Notes: a model not told the origin generated them from the sequence alone. Shown: positions 1 through 5,771, counted from the first letter of the stretch. The stretch: DNA of 19,731 nt from Candidatus Paceibacterota bacterium (GCA_028714275.1 JAQTMP010000007.1:1-19731), one strand, 5' to 3'. Made by a program: numbers and translations.

Positions 1-777
1 GATAATTGTTTTGTCGGCAAAGTTTTTGGCTTCCATAGACAAATAATCAAACGCGTCGCTATATGCTTCGATTGCTTCATAAACCTGACCATTCTTCTTA
101 CAAAACATTGCTTGCTTAATAAAAAGCTCCACAATTTTTGTGGGTTTATCCAGGTTGTTTTTGAGTAGGTTTTTGTAGGCATTTATCTCCAGTATTGGGC
201 CCGGAGGGTAGAGTTTGTCCATTAGCTCAACAATTTGGACAATAAACTCTGAGGGGATGATCTTTGCTTTAGTTATGAAAGCTAGTACCTCCAAGTCTCG
301 TAGTTCCTGAGATTTAACAAATCCCAGACTATTAGAAAGAAACACAAAAGGAATATTTGCTGTTCGCTCATCTCTTCGAAGGCTCTTTAAAACCTCTAAA
401 CTGCTTATTTCTGGCCGCATAATGTCTGAAATGATGAGATGTGGCTCCAGGTTAAATATCTCCGTTACAGGGTCATTTTCAAGCCTCTGGAGGGGTATAA
501 CTTCATAGCCTGCCTCTTTAAGCCAAGTCCCATAAAGATCGGTTACAAAAACATCATCGTCTATGAGAAGAATACGAAGTTTATAATCTCGGGCACTTTC
601 TTCCAAGGCTTCAACCGCCATTTCTTGCAGTCGTTTCTTTACTGCGGTACACATCTTTCCTGCATCTTTGGATAAACCATGAATTGGACATAAAGAATCA
701 TTACAATTCTTTTTTATATTATTTAGAGAATCAAGATTTAATGGGTCTTTTTCCATATGACTTTCTACTGCAACCAT
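1..777 (-). CDS. Response-regulator receiver domain protein (partial, C-terminus off the left edge)
   Basis: The frame is open from 777 to the window edge (259 codons). A CheY-like receiver domain spans about residues 66-190: acidic pocket D73-D75, phospho-acceptor D118 in the context IISDIM, S149 at the usual Thr/Ser position and K170. About 65 residues precede it with a small cluster C25, C30, H33, C43 that could bind a metal. After the receiver comes a helical segment, not a recognisable DNA-binding output domain, up to the edge. The start at 777 is chosen over the in-frame ATG at 756 because a strong Shine-Dalgarno, GGAGGGG, lies 7 nt before it. It overlaps the end of the upstream gene by 13 bases, so the two are probably co-translated. 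No sensor kinase is in view. Role: phosphorelay signalling, target unknown. Confidence 0.85.
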   Translation of the reverse strand, partial: MVAVESHMEKDPLNLDSLNNIKKNCNDSLCPIHGLSKDAGKMCTAVKKRLQEMAVEALEESARDYKLRILLIDDDVFVTDLYGTWLKEAGYEVIPLQRLENDPVTEIFNLEPHLIISDIMRPEISSLEVLKSLRRDERTANIPFVFLSNSLGFVKSQELRDLEVLAFITKAKIIPSEFIVQIVELMDKLYPPGPILEINAYKNLLKNNLDKPTKIVELFIKQAMFCKKNGQVYEAIEAYSDAFDYLSMEAKNFADKTII

Positions 778-1253
778 AATGACACCCCTCCGTGATGAGA
801 ACAAGAACCACTGTGGTGTAGACTAAAGCTAAATGTGCCGTCATTACACTGTGCAGTTGCTCCGGCAGGAATACCATTTGAAGAATAACTCGGACTGTTT
901 ACCTTTGCCCCGTAGGTGTTTGTATATTGATTTGTTGTAGAAAGAGTTGTCGTCCACTCAGGGTGAGCACTAATAATTGCATTAGCTTTGGTTCGAGTGA
1001 TTATTCCAAAGTATCCAGTAGCAGGAACTATTCCTTGCTGCTGTTGAAAAGTAATCAAGGCACTATTTGTCAGATTACCAAAGTAGGCACTAATCTGTGC
1101 CGAGTACAGACCCTCGTAGGCAAGAAACTGTTGTAACTGAGATACATCTGTTCCAGTCGTTCCATAACTAAGATTGTGGTTGAAGGTAGCTCCAAAAGTG
1201 ACGGAAGGAATAATACAGAGTGCTAGCAAGAATGATATAAGTATTTTTTTCAT
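765..1253 (-). CDS. Secreted peptidoglycan-binding protein with C-terminal DUF3761-type domain
   Basis: 162 aa. Residues 1-21 form a signal peptide (MKK, hydrophobic core, likely cleavage near TFG-ATF). Residues about 27-95 match a PG_binding_1 domain: repeated pattern of GTDVSQLQQFL, then YFG and an FQQQQGI segment ending in TGYFG. After a Ser/Thr/Asn-rich linker, residues 127-162 carry the DUF3761 signature: GATAQCNDGT, a Ser/His-rich stretch and CSHHGGV, with C136 and C151 likely to form a disulfide. The protein is therefore expected outside the membrane, bound to the cell wall. It follows two membrane-protein genes on the same strand (12-base gap) and overlaps the receiver gene downstream. 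No good SD precedes the ATG. DUF3761 function is not known; domain assignments are by motif only. Confidence 0.85.
   Translation of the reverse strand: MKKILISFLLALCIIPSVTFGATFNHNLSYGTTGTDVSQLQQFLAYEGLYSAQISAYFGNLTNSALITFQQQQGIVPATGYFGIITRTKANAIISAHPEWTTTLSTTNQYTNTYGAKVNSPSYSSNGIPAGATAQCNDGTFSFSLHHSGSCSHHGGVSLWLQ
785..791 (-). promoter_or_regulatory. Shine-Dalgarno site of the receiver-domain gene
   Basis: On the minus strand the sequence is GGAGGGG, 7 nt before the ATG at 777, inside the last codons of the upstream gene. It decides the start of the receiver-domain gene. It also shows that internal operon genes here can use an SD, unlike the many genes with a -10 box directly before the ATG. 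Confidence 0.8.
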
Positions 1254-1265
1254 TTTAATTATTTA

Positions 1266-1559
1266 TTATCTTGTAAAAATAGGACGAAATCCCTTAGCCA
1301 TAGCATGTGATGCGTAATCAAAACATTCTCCATTCATTGCGTCAGTACGACTCCAATATGGATCACCTGGAAGGTGGTAGATCATGCTTTTTAGGTTTGC
1401 TTTAATGGGGTGATCTTGTGGACAATCCCATCCTTTAGGATCAACCCACCCTTCTGCAAGGTGCACCGCTCTCAGGTGAGCTGGGTACCAAAAGAATATT
1501 CCGTAAATAAGTAATAGGATCGAGAATATTACAAGAAGATTCTTATATTTTGTTTTCAT
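1266..1559 (-). CDS. Membrane-anchored protein with sunset-like Cys/His domain
   Basis: 97 aa from the ATG at 1559; a GTG at 1583 would add eight residues and overlap the upstream gene, but its only GGAG is too close to the GTG. Residues 4-24 are a single hydrophobic segment (signal anchor). The outer part has CPQDHPIKAN, then IYHLPGDPYW, an RT, ECF and a final GFRP: the arrangement seen in short domains that the NCBI pipeline calls sunset domains (CP-x2-HPIKGN, YH-x-PG, YRP). Such domains occur in secreted nucleases and small exported proteins; their role is unclear. The protein lies in the leftward operon 1869 to 1 with other envelope proteins, which suggests a surface function. The family match is from memory of the motif. 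Confidence 0.7.
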   Translation of the reverse strand: MKTKYKNLLVIFSILLLIYGIFFWYPAHLRAVHLAEGWVDPKGWDCPQDHPIKANLKSMIYHLPGDPYWSRTDAMNGECFDYASHAMAKGFRPIFTR

Positions 1560-1566
1560 ATCTTTA

Positions 1567-1869
1567 TTATTGAGTAATGACACTCCAAAGAATTATTAAA
1601 ACCAAAATACACACAAGGAGTAAGGCGGGAAGCAAATAGTAATTTTTTGCTTTAGGTTTTCTAACTTTAATTTCAGGTTTTACTTCAATTTTTTCCTCTG
1701 GTTTAAAACCTCTAAAAGCAGCTCTAAAGAAATCAATAACACCAAAAATTGTAAGTATAAGAGCTAATATGTTGAACATGTTGCCAAACACACCACCTAC
1801 AATTGCATCAAAAATCCACAGAATTACACCGAGAACTAGTAAGACTATCCACGATAGGTTGTTTTTCAT
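1567..1869 (-). CDS. Small three-TM membrane protein, first gene of the leftward operon
   Basis: 100 aa from the ATG at 1869 (MKNNLSW); an in-frame ATG at 1896 would add nine residues. Two adjacent hydrophobic segments (about residues 4-24 and 31-49) precede a charged Lys/Glu/Pro-rich cytoplasmic stretch with a KPEEKIEVKPEIKV pattern, then a third hydrophobic segment near the C-terminus. I do not recognise a family. It is the first gene after a long structured leader (1908-2065) and is followed with no more than a few bases by the sunset-like and peptidoglycan-binding genes. A 10-codon frame starting at 1906 ends 4 bases before this ATG and may be a leader peptide. Confidence 0.65.
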   Translation of the reverse strand: MKNNLSWIVLLVLGVILWIFDAIVGGVFGNMFNILALILTIFGVIDFFRAAFRGFKPEEKIEVKPEIKVRKPKAKNYYLLPALLLVCILVLIILWSVITQ

Positions 1870-1907
1870 TTTTTTAAGAAAAACTGATAAAACCATGTGA
1901 GGACATA

Positions 1908-2006
1908 CAAAAAGCCCATCACAGGTAGAGACCGAAGTCTCTCGTACCAGTTTCCCGATACGGCGTATAAGGCAGACCCTGCGATGGGTTCTTTGTGCCT
2001 TATACG
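1908..2006 (-). ncRNA. Pseudoknotted leader RNA upstream of the leftward envelope operon
   Basis: Read on the minus strand: stem A is an 11-bp perfect pairing of 2006-1996 (CGTATAAGGCA) with 1974-1964. The loop of A contains 1988-1978 (CCCATCGCAGG), which pairs over 11 positions with 1925-1915 (CCTGTGATGGG), giving an H-type pseudoknot. Between them lies a hairpin, 1942-1927, closed as C(UUCG)G, the classic stable tetraloop, with GGT/ACC below it. The one non-Watson-Crick position of the 11-nt stem is G-U on the minus strand but A-C on the plus strand, and the UUCG loop exists only on the minus strand, so the RNA is read leftward. CTTTTTG follows directly, then an ATG at 1906. A further hairpin (CCAG/CTGG, 2037-2024) lies upstream. 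This could be an attenuator, a riboswitch-like element or a translational operator; I match it to no known family. Confidence 0.6.
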
Positions 2007-2071
2007 GCTAGACTATTGCCATGCCAGTTTTTGCTGGTTTAGGCCATATTTAGTTGTGTTTTTAATCTATC

Positions 2072-2099
2072 ATTTAATGACCCAAAAACCAAGAGTCAA
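2072..2099 (-). promoter_or_regulatory. Candidate promoter of the leftward operon
   Basis: On the minus strand TTGACT (2099-2094), 16-bp spacer, TTAAAT (2077-2072). Transcription would begin near 2065 and give a leader of roughly 195 nt that includes the whole pseudoknot. The -10 is a poor match, so the call is tentative. Confidence 0.35.
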
Positions 2100-2104
2100 T
2101 GGTG

Positions 2105-2110
2105 TATAAT
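2105..2110 (+). promoter_or_regulatory. -10 box TATAAT directly before the 243-aa gene (leaderless)
   Basis: A perfect TATAAT ends 8 nt before the ATG at 2119, so transcription would start at about the A of the start codon. No good -35 is visible at 17 bp. It is one of eight such arrangements in the window. Confidence 0.6.
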
Positions 2111-2118
2111 GTCAAATT

Positions 2119-2850
2119 ATGGATTCATACAGGATGAAATTAAAAGACTATTTAAAAAACATTCCCGATCTAGACATTGAGATTGGGATTGAAAAACTTA
2201 TTGAGGAGGGTACAATCATTGCTGCGCACACAGATATGGCTCTAGCCAATCAACACGGAAAGATCAACCTTTTTTATTATCATGATGTTAGGAAAATGTA
2301 TATTAAATGGAGGACTGCATCGAGAAAATTACTTGAGAAAAATAAAGAAATTGCGAAAGAAGAAGAGGAGATATTTTTAGAAACAGATAGTATTTCGTCG
2401 AGGCCACTTCTTATTGAAAATCCTGATTTTCCTAATGCAATAGGAGACCAAGAGCTTGCAAATATTAATAAGGAAGTCCGTGAAAAATTAAAAGTACTTA
2501 GACCATTAAGAAATAAAGTTAGTAAAGAAAATCTTAATAAGAGAAAAACAAGTTTTGACGATGTAAAGAGCATTTTAACTCTAAGAGGAGATGACATCTT
2601 AATTTCAAAAAGTTTAAATAGTGATGCACATGACCTTTTAAGAACTTTGTTTAAAGACAGGTTTAGGCTTTGGGAAAATACTGACATACTTGAAGATTGG
2701 CAATTTTCTCTAAATATAAAATTAGTACCTAAAAATAAGGTCTACCAGGCTGGAAAGTCGGTAAACCGTATTATTGCGGGAGAGACAAGAATAAAGGATT
2801 TTATTTTAACATCAACCAAAACTACGTCTATAAATAAGGGGTATTTATAA
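2119..2850 (+). CDS. Unknown 243-aa protein, possible C-terminal winged helix
   Basis: 243 aa, highly charged, no signal peptide and no membrane segment. I do not recognise the family. The first third is helical and acidic/basic, with a Lys/Glu-rich run near residues 65-90 that could be coiled coil. The last 90 residues (from about DDVKSILTLRGDD) have a hydrophobic pattern like an OmpR-type winged helix, ending in KTTSINKGYL, which resembles the terminal hairpin of such domains; this is only a resemblance. The gene is alone, with a -10 box at its start and a terminator just downstream, so it is a single-gene transcription unit within the element. Codon use is AT-rich like its neighbours. A regulatory or DNA-binding role is a guess. 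Confidence 0.75.
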   Translation: MDSYRMKLKDYLKNIPDLDIEIGIEKLIEEGTIIAAHTDMALANQHGKINLFYYHDVRKMYIKWRTASRKLLEKNKEIAKEEEEIFLETDSISSRPLLIENPDFPNAIGDQELANINKEVREKLKVLRPLRNKVSKENLNKRKTSFDDVKSILTLRGDDILISKSLNSDAHDLLRTLFKDRFRLWENTDILEDWQFSLNIKLVPKNKVYQAGKSVNRIIAGETRIKDFILTSTKTTSINKGYL

Positions 2851-2854
2851 ATAT

Positions 2855-2872
2855 AAAAGTTTATAAACTTTT
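2855..2872. repeat. 18-bp perfect AT-rich palindrome
   Basis: AAAAGTTTATAAACTTTT is an uninterrupted 18-bp palindrome located 5 bases after the stop of the 243-aa gene. With no loop it is a poor RNA hairpin and could instead be a protein-binding site. Confidence 0.5.
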
Positions 2873-2892
2873 GTAAACAACAGAAAGTATAA

Positions 2893-2922
2893 CCTAGGGC
2901 CACACCCTCGGTTTTTCTTTTT
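2893..2922 (+). terminator. Rho-independent terminator after the 243-aa gene
   Basis: CCTAGGG (2893-2899) pairs with CCCTCGG (2905-2911) with one mismatch around a CCACA loop, followed by TTTTTCTTTTT. This is a standard intrinsic terminator in plus orientation. Confidence 0.75.
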
Positions 2923-2969
2923 ATCTACAGATATTTAGAGGATCTGCAGGGTATGTAAACACTCTAAAA

Positions 2970-3155
2970 ATGTACTTAAGTTCTAATGCAATTAAGGATT
3001 TAAGAATTGCCCTCAGTAAATCATACGGAGAAGGGTTTCAGCTTGGATTGTCAGACGACGAGGTAAATAAAATAGGTCTTTTATTACTCATAGCCTTGGC
3101 AGAAAGTTTGAAACTAGAAATTATCAATCCTGAATTAATTATAAAAGCATTGTAA
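2970..3155 (+). CDS. Small 61-aa protein of unknown function
   Basis: 61 aa, starting MYLSSNAIKDLRIALSK, rich in Leu/Ile helices, no membrane or signal segment. It has a helical pattern (AIKDLRIALSKSYG, then LSDDEVNKIGLLLLIALAES) suggesting a small helical-bundle or helix-turn-helix-like protein. I cannot name the family. It lies between the unknown 243-aa gene and the recombinase on the same strand, separated from the recombinase by more than 500 non-coding bases. A possible -10 (TATGTA, 2952-2957) lies 12 nt upstream; no SD is visible. It could be an element-encoded regulator or accessory factor; that is inference from position only. Confidence 0.6.
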   Translation: MYLSSNAIKDLRIALSKSYGEGFQLGLSDDEVNKIGLLLLIALAESLKLEIINPELIIKAL

Positions 3156-3516
3156 TTACTTCAGGGTTTGTAAAAACCTTAAATCTAGAAGGACAAGGTA
3201 GGCTAACTTCACAGCCCCCTTCTGGAAGCCATTAAATGTGAAGACTTTATAGTATGATGTCCAGAGACAGCATTCTCTGGCTCCAAAAATAAAGGAAAGC
3301 GGGATAAATAGGAACATCATAAAATTATAATCCTACCCGATACTACCTAGCACACTAGTTGCAGTAGTGATGTCACAGTCACAGTGATATTGAATAAGGA
3401 AAATATAGTTTCTGCGCTTGAGGTGAGAATAAAAGAATCACTAAGCAGTTGTGTAAAGAGGTCTATTTATATAGGCTTTTAGTAACTCCTGTCTCCAAAA
3501 ATAAAAAAGATTATTT
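3156..3516. other. Non-coding, structure-rich stretch of the element
   Basis: No convincing reading frame. It holds several foldable repeats: hairpin AGGGTTT/AAACCTT near 3164-3181; CTTCACA (3207-3213) with TGTGAAG (3237-3243) enclosing CTTC/GAAG; CCAGAGA (3261-3267) with TCTCTGG (3274-3280), itself flanked by ATGATGT and ACATCAT; CGGG+TAGGA (3300-3313) with TCCTA+CCCG. Around 3369-3392 GTCACA occurs twice in tandem followed by GTGATA. The 13-bp direct repeat CTCCAAAAATAAA lies at 3281-3293 and 3493-3505. It could encode a small structured RNA or hold binding sites for the recombinase and its directionality factor; the sequence does not decide. Confidence 0.45.
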
Positions 3517-3542
3517 TTGAGATATTGAAAACATGTTAAAAT
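3517..3542 (+). promoter_or_regulatory. Candidate promoter of the recombinase leader
   Basis: TTGAGA (3517-3522), short 14-bp spacer, then TAAAAT (3537-3542) preceded by TGT, an extended -10. Transcription would start near 3549, the first base of stem A of the leader. Confidence 0.45.
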
Positions 3543-3548
3543 AGCATG

Positions 3549-3668
3549 GCTACACCAAGAATAATTATAAGAACTTAATTTAATTGAAATTAGGTTTTTG
3601 TAAATAAGAACGAGGTAATGACTTTTTCTTGGTGTAGCAATTAAGAACGGTGTTGTTACCTCATTTTT
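3549..3668 (+). ncRNA. Pseudoknotted leader RNA upstream of the serine recombinase
   Basis: Stem A: GCTACACCAAGAA (3549-3561) pairs perfectly over 13 bp with 3626-3638. Within its loop, GAGGTAATGAC (3612-3622) pairs with GTTGTTACCTC (3652-3662) over 11 bp, two of them G-U, to give an H-type pseudoknot. The two G-U pairs would be A-C on the other strand, so the plus strand is the RNA. ATTTTTG follows stem B and the recombinase ATG lies 10 nt after it. The layout repeats that of the leader at 1908-2006 on the minus strand, including a 3-nt gap between strand B and the 3' strand of A. A leader that controls recombinase expression by attenuation or by blocking ribosome entry is the likely role; inference. 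Confidence 0.6.
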
Positions 3669-3672
3669 GTTT

Positions 3673-5364
3673 ATGAATAATTATAACAACCTAGACACAA
3701 GTAAATTAAAATATGTAATTTATTGTCGTAAATCAAGTGAAGGTGAAGACAAGCAAGTACAATCACTTGATACTCAAATAAGAGAACTAAAAGAGCATGC
3801 AGAAAGAAACAACCTAGAAATTATAAAAGTTATTTCTGAAAGCAAGAGTGCGTTCAAAATAGGACGTGAAGGTTTTGATGAAATGATGTGTCTCATTAAA
3901 TCTGGTAAAGCAAATGCAATACTGGTTATTCGGGCAAATCGTATTTCAAGAAATCCAGTAGATGCAGGACATGTTATTTCTCTAATGGATGATAAAAAAC
4001 TTTTATACATAAGAACTCCCAATTCAACCTGCTATACATCATCATCTACAGATAAAATGATGATTGCTATTGAACTTATTTTTTCAAAAAAAGACAGTGA
4101 TGATAAAGGAGATATGGTAAAAGAAGGACAAAAAACTAAAGCATTGAAAGGCATTCCTCATGGGGTTGCTTCATTGGGTTTTCTTAACGACAAAACCGAA
4201 GAAAAAGGTAACAGAAAATGGATAGTCGATGAGGTAAGATTAAGTCAAATAAAAATCCTTTTAGATATGTTTCTCACAGGGACATATTCTGCGGGAAAGC
4301 TCTATAAGTATGCTATAGAAGTGCTTAAATTGACTACAGTGCCTCGTAAGAGGTGTGGAGGGGCTCTTATCACATGGTCTCGTATATATGAAATCCTAAA
4401 AGATCCGATTTATGCCGGGTTCTTCTCCTATGGAGGTCAACGTTACGAACTGGACATTGGTCTCCCTAGATTAATCACTGAGGATCAACATAATAAGATT
4501 AAAATTATTTTAGCAAGAAATAATATTCCTAAGTTTAAAGAACACAAAACCACTTTTTCAGGCTTTTTAACATCTGATGAAGGCAATTTTATAGGACAAG
4601 ACGTGAAGTATCAGCTAATTTGTGATTGTAAGAAAAAGTTTTCTTATCTGAACCGAACACATTGCCCATCCTGTAATGCTGAAATAAATAAACTCAAAAA
4701 TCCAAGATATCTTGATTACACTTTCTATTACAACGTAAAAAAGAAAAAAACAGGAGAACCTTATAAGGCCATTTCCGAGAAGGATATTGTGGAAAAGCTT
4801 GGTGAGTACATAGATTTGAATCTAACTTTTTCAGAGGAACTTGCTTCATGGTCTAGACAATACCTTGAGGAATTAAAATTGAAGGAGCTCAATGATGTAA
4901 TTTTTAAGAAAAAACTAGCAGAAAATAATAGGGTTGAGTTCGAAAAAAAGAAAATAAGATTGCGTGAGATGCTTCGAGATAACCAGATCACTGATGATGA
5001 GTATCGAGCTGATGTAGAAGGATTACAAAGACAGTACGCACAATCTGATGATGCAGGGAATGTTGATTGGTACTCACGGATGAATGAAATAGTAGATTTA
5101 ACCCTGTGTATGAAAAAAGTTCTTGAGAATGGAACAATTCAACAGAAACGAAATATACTTTCACAACTCGGTTCGAACCTAGTCTGGAATGATAAAGAAC
5201 TTAGTATTACCAACGATATTGCTATTGAAAAGCTTGTTGAAGGTATAAAACGTGCAAAAGAAATTAACCCAGAGTTCGAACCTAAAAACTGTGTTGTATA
5301 TAAAGCCCCAAATGAAAAAACAGACGAGTTTTCATCTGTTTTTTCTACTATGCTCCCCCGGTAG
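3673..5364 (+). CDS. Large serine recombinase (site-specific integrase)
   Basis: 563 aa from the ATG at 3673; a TTG two codons upstream is not needed. Residues 12-150 form the resolvase-type catalytic domain with YCRKS, S21 being the likely nucleophile, and an Arg-rich RANRISR segment near 87-93. Residues about 160-280 match the Recombinase domain (DNA binding). C317, C319, C331 and C334 form a zinc ribbon, followed by a coiled coil at about 395-460, the typical layout of large serine integrases. The length fits the family (450-650). The gene follows a structured leader, has no SD, and its last four codons plus the stop lie within the tRNA-Asn gene on the other strand. It probably catalyses integration and, with a partner, excision of the surrounding element. 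Confidence 0.93.
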   Translation: MNNYNNLDTSKLKYVIYCRKSSEGEDKQVQSLDTQIRELKEHAERNNLEIIKVISESKSAFKIGREGFDEMMCLIKSGKANAILVIRANRISRNPVDAGHVISLMDDKKLLYIRTPNSTCYTSSSTDKMMIAIELIFSKKDSDDKGDMVKEGQKTKALKGIPHGVASLGFLNDKTEEKGNRKWIVDEVRLSQIKILLDMFLTGTYSAGKLYKYAIEVLKLTTVPRKRCGGALITWSRIYEILKDPIYAGFFSYGGQRYELDIGLPRLITEDQHNKIKIILARNNIPKFKEHKTTFSGFLTSDEGNFIGQDVKYQLICDCKKKFSYLNRTHCPSCNAEINKLKNPRYLDYTFYYNVKKKKTGEPYKAISEKDIVEKLGEYIDLNLTFSEELASWSRQYLEELKLKELNDVIFKKKLAENNRVEFEKKKIRLREMLRDNQITDDEYRADVEGLQRQYAQSDDAGNVDWYSRMNEIVDLTLCMKKVLENGTIQQKRNILSQLGSNLVWNDKELSITNDIAIEKLVEGIKRAKEINPEFEPKNCVVYKAPNEKTDEFSSVFSTMLPR

Positions 5365-5424
5365 GGATCGAACCTACGACCAATCGATTAACAGTCGATT
5401 GCTCTACCGCTGAGCTACAGGGGA
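5353..5424 (-). tRNA. tRNA-Asn (GTT)
   Basis: 72 nt without an encoded CCA. Acceptor TCCCCTG/CGGGGGA (one T-G pair), D arm GCTC/GAGC with loop AGCGGTA, anticodon arm ATCGA/TCGAT with loop CTGTTAA (anticodon GTT), 5-nt variable loop, T arm GTAGG/CCTAC with loop TTCGATC, discriminator G. All arms pair. The 3' end is the junction with the accessory element, whose recombinase frame reads 12 bases into the tRNA on the opposite strand. The tRNA remains complete, so the insertion does not destroy it. Confidence 0.96.
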
Positions 5425-5450
5425 ATGTTTCTTTTGTAAAGAACGTTGAA

Positions 5451-5478
5451 AGCATAGCAAAAAATACTCAAAAAGCAA
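5451..5478 (-). promoter_or_regulatory. Promoter of tRNA-Asn
   Basis: On the minus strand TTGCTT (5478-5473), 16-bp spacer, TATGCT (5456-5451) preceded by TGC (extended -10). Transcription would start about 20 nt before the mature tRNA 5' end. Confidence 0.55.
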
Positions 5479-5494
5479 ATATAACGTGTAGGTG

Positions 5495-5500
5495 TATAAT
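5495..5500 (+). promoter_or_regulatory. -10 box TATAAT of the DUF167 gene (leaderless)
   Basis: TATAAT ends 6 nt before the ATG at 5507. It is back to back with the tRNA-Asn promoter. No clear -35 is seen. Confidence 0.6.
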
Positions 5501-5506
5501 ACATCC

Positions 5507-5761
5507 ATGTACATCCACGTGCGAGTCTACGCTGGGGCGGGCAAGGAAAAATTTCTGGAAACCAAGCCGGGGTATTTTGAGGTGCAGGTCAAGGAGCCAG
5601 CCGAAGGTAATCGAGCCAATAAGCGAGTCATAGAGCTGGTGCGCGAGCATTTTTTGGGCCATTTTTCAGCTCAGGCTCAAGCACGCTTTATGGTCCGCCT
5701 GACTAGCGGCCATCATTCGCCGAGTAAGATTTTTGCGGTTGAGCATATAGAAAATGATTGA
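5507..5761 (+). CDS. DUF167 (YggU-like) family protein
   Basis: 84 aa from ATG 5507 (MYIHVRVYAG). A GTG at 5492 in the same frame would place the -10 box inside the gene, so it is rejected. The DUF167 pattern is clear: beta strand HVRVYAGAGKEKF, then FEVQVKEPAEGNRANKRVIELV (family: V-x-PP-x-x-GKAN) and the C-terminal LTSGHHSPSK (family: SG-x-x-SR-x-K). Length is normal (80-110 aa). This widespread family has a known fold but no firmly established function. It is the first gene on the right side of the element, with its own promoter, and is followed by the hibernation factor gene, which has a separate promoter. Confidence 0.85.
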   Translation: MYIHVRVYAGAGKEKFLETKPGYFEVQVKEPAEGNRANKRVIELVREHFLGHFSAQAQARFMVRLTSGHHSPSKIFAVEHIEND

Positions 5762-5771
5762 TAATATATCA

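Larger units (their letters stand above)
1..5353. mobile_element. Integrated accessory element next to tRNA-Asn (left end outside window)
   Basis: The block from the left edge to the 3' end of tRNA-Asn is visibly AT-richer than the DNA to the right and holds a large serine recombinase, unknown proteins, envelope proteins and long structured non-coding stretches instead of housekeeping genes. The composition and gene-type change coincides with position 5353, the last base of the tRNA. The recombinase points at this junction, as integrases next to their attachment site usually do. No second copy of the tRNA 3' end is visible in the window, so the left boundary is either beyond position 1 or uses a core too short to recognise. 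That the block is one element, rather than several insertions, is inference. Confidence 0.6.

Noticed and set aside
1900..2045. Leader at 1908-2006 as an HDV-like or twister ribozyme, or a c-di-GMP or cobalamin riboswitch
   Set aside because: HDV needs a hairpin between strand B and the 3' strand of A, where only 3 nt are present; the conserved core bases of the riboswitches named are not found.
1897..2109. 70-aa plus-strand reading frame
   Set aside because: It runs through the pseudoknot leader and hairpins, has no SD or family signal, and the G-U evidence shows that the minus strand is the functional RNA strand.
3612..3620. GAGGTAATG as a ribosome binding site with start codon for a small leader frame
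   Set aside because: GAGG is only 2 nt from the ATG, too close to work, and the same bases form the 11-nt strand of the pseudoknot.
5353..5364. Second copy of the tRNA-Asn 3' end within the window as the other attachment site
   Set aside because: I searched the left block by eye for CTCCCCCGGTAGGG and found no match, so no attL/attR pair is annotated.
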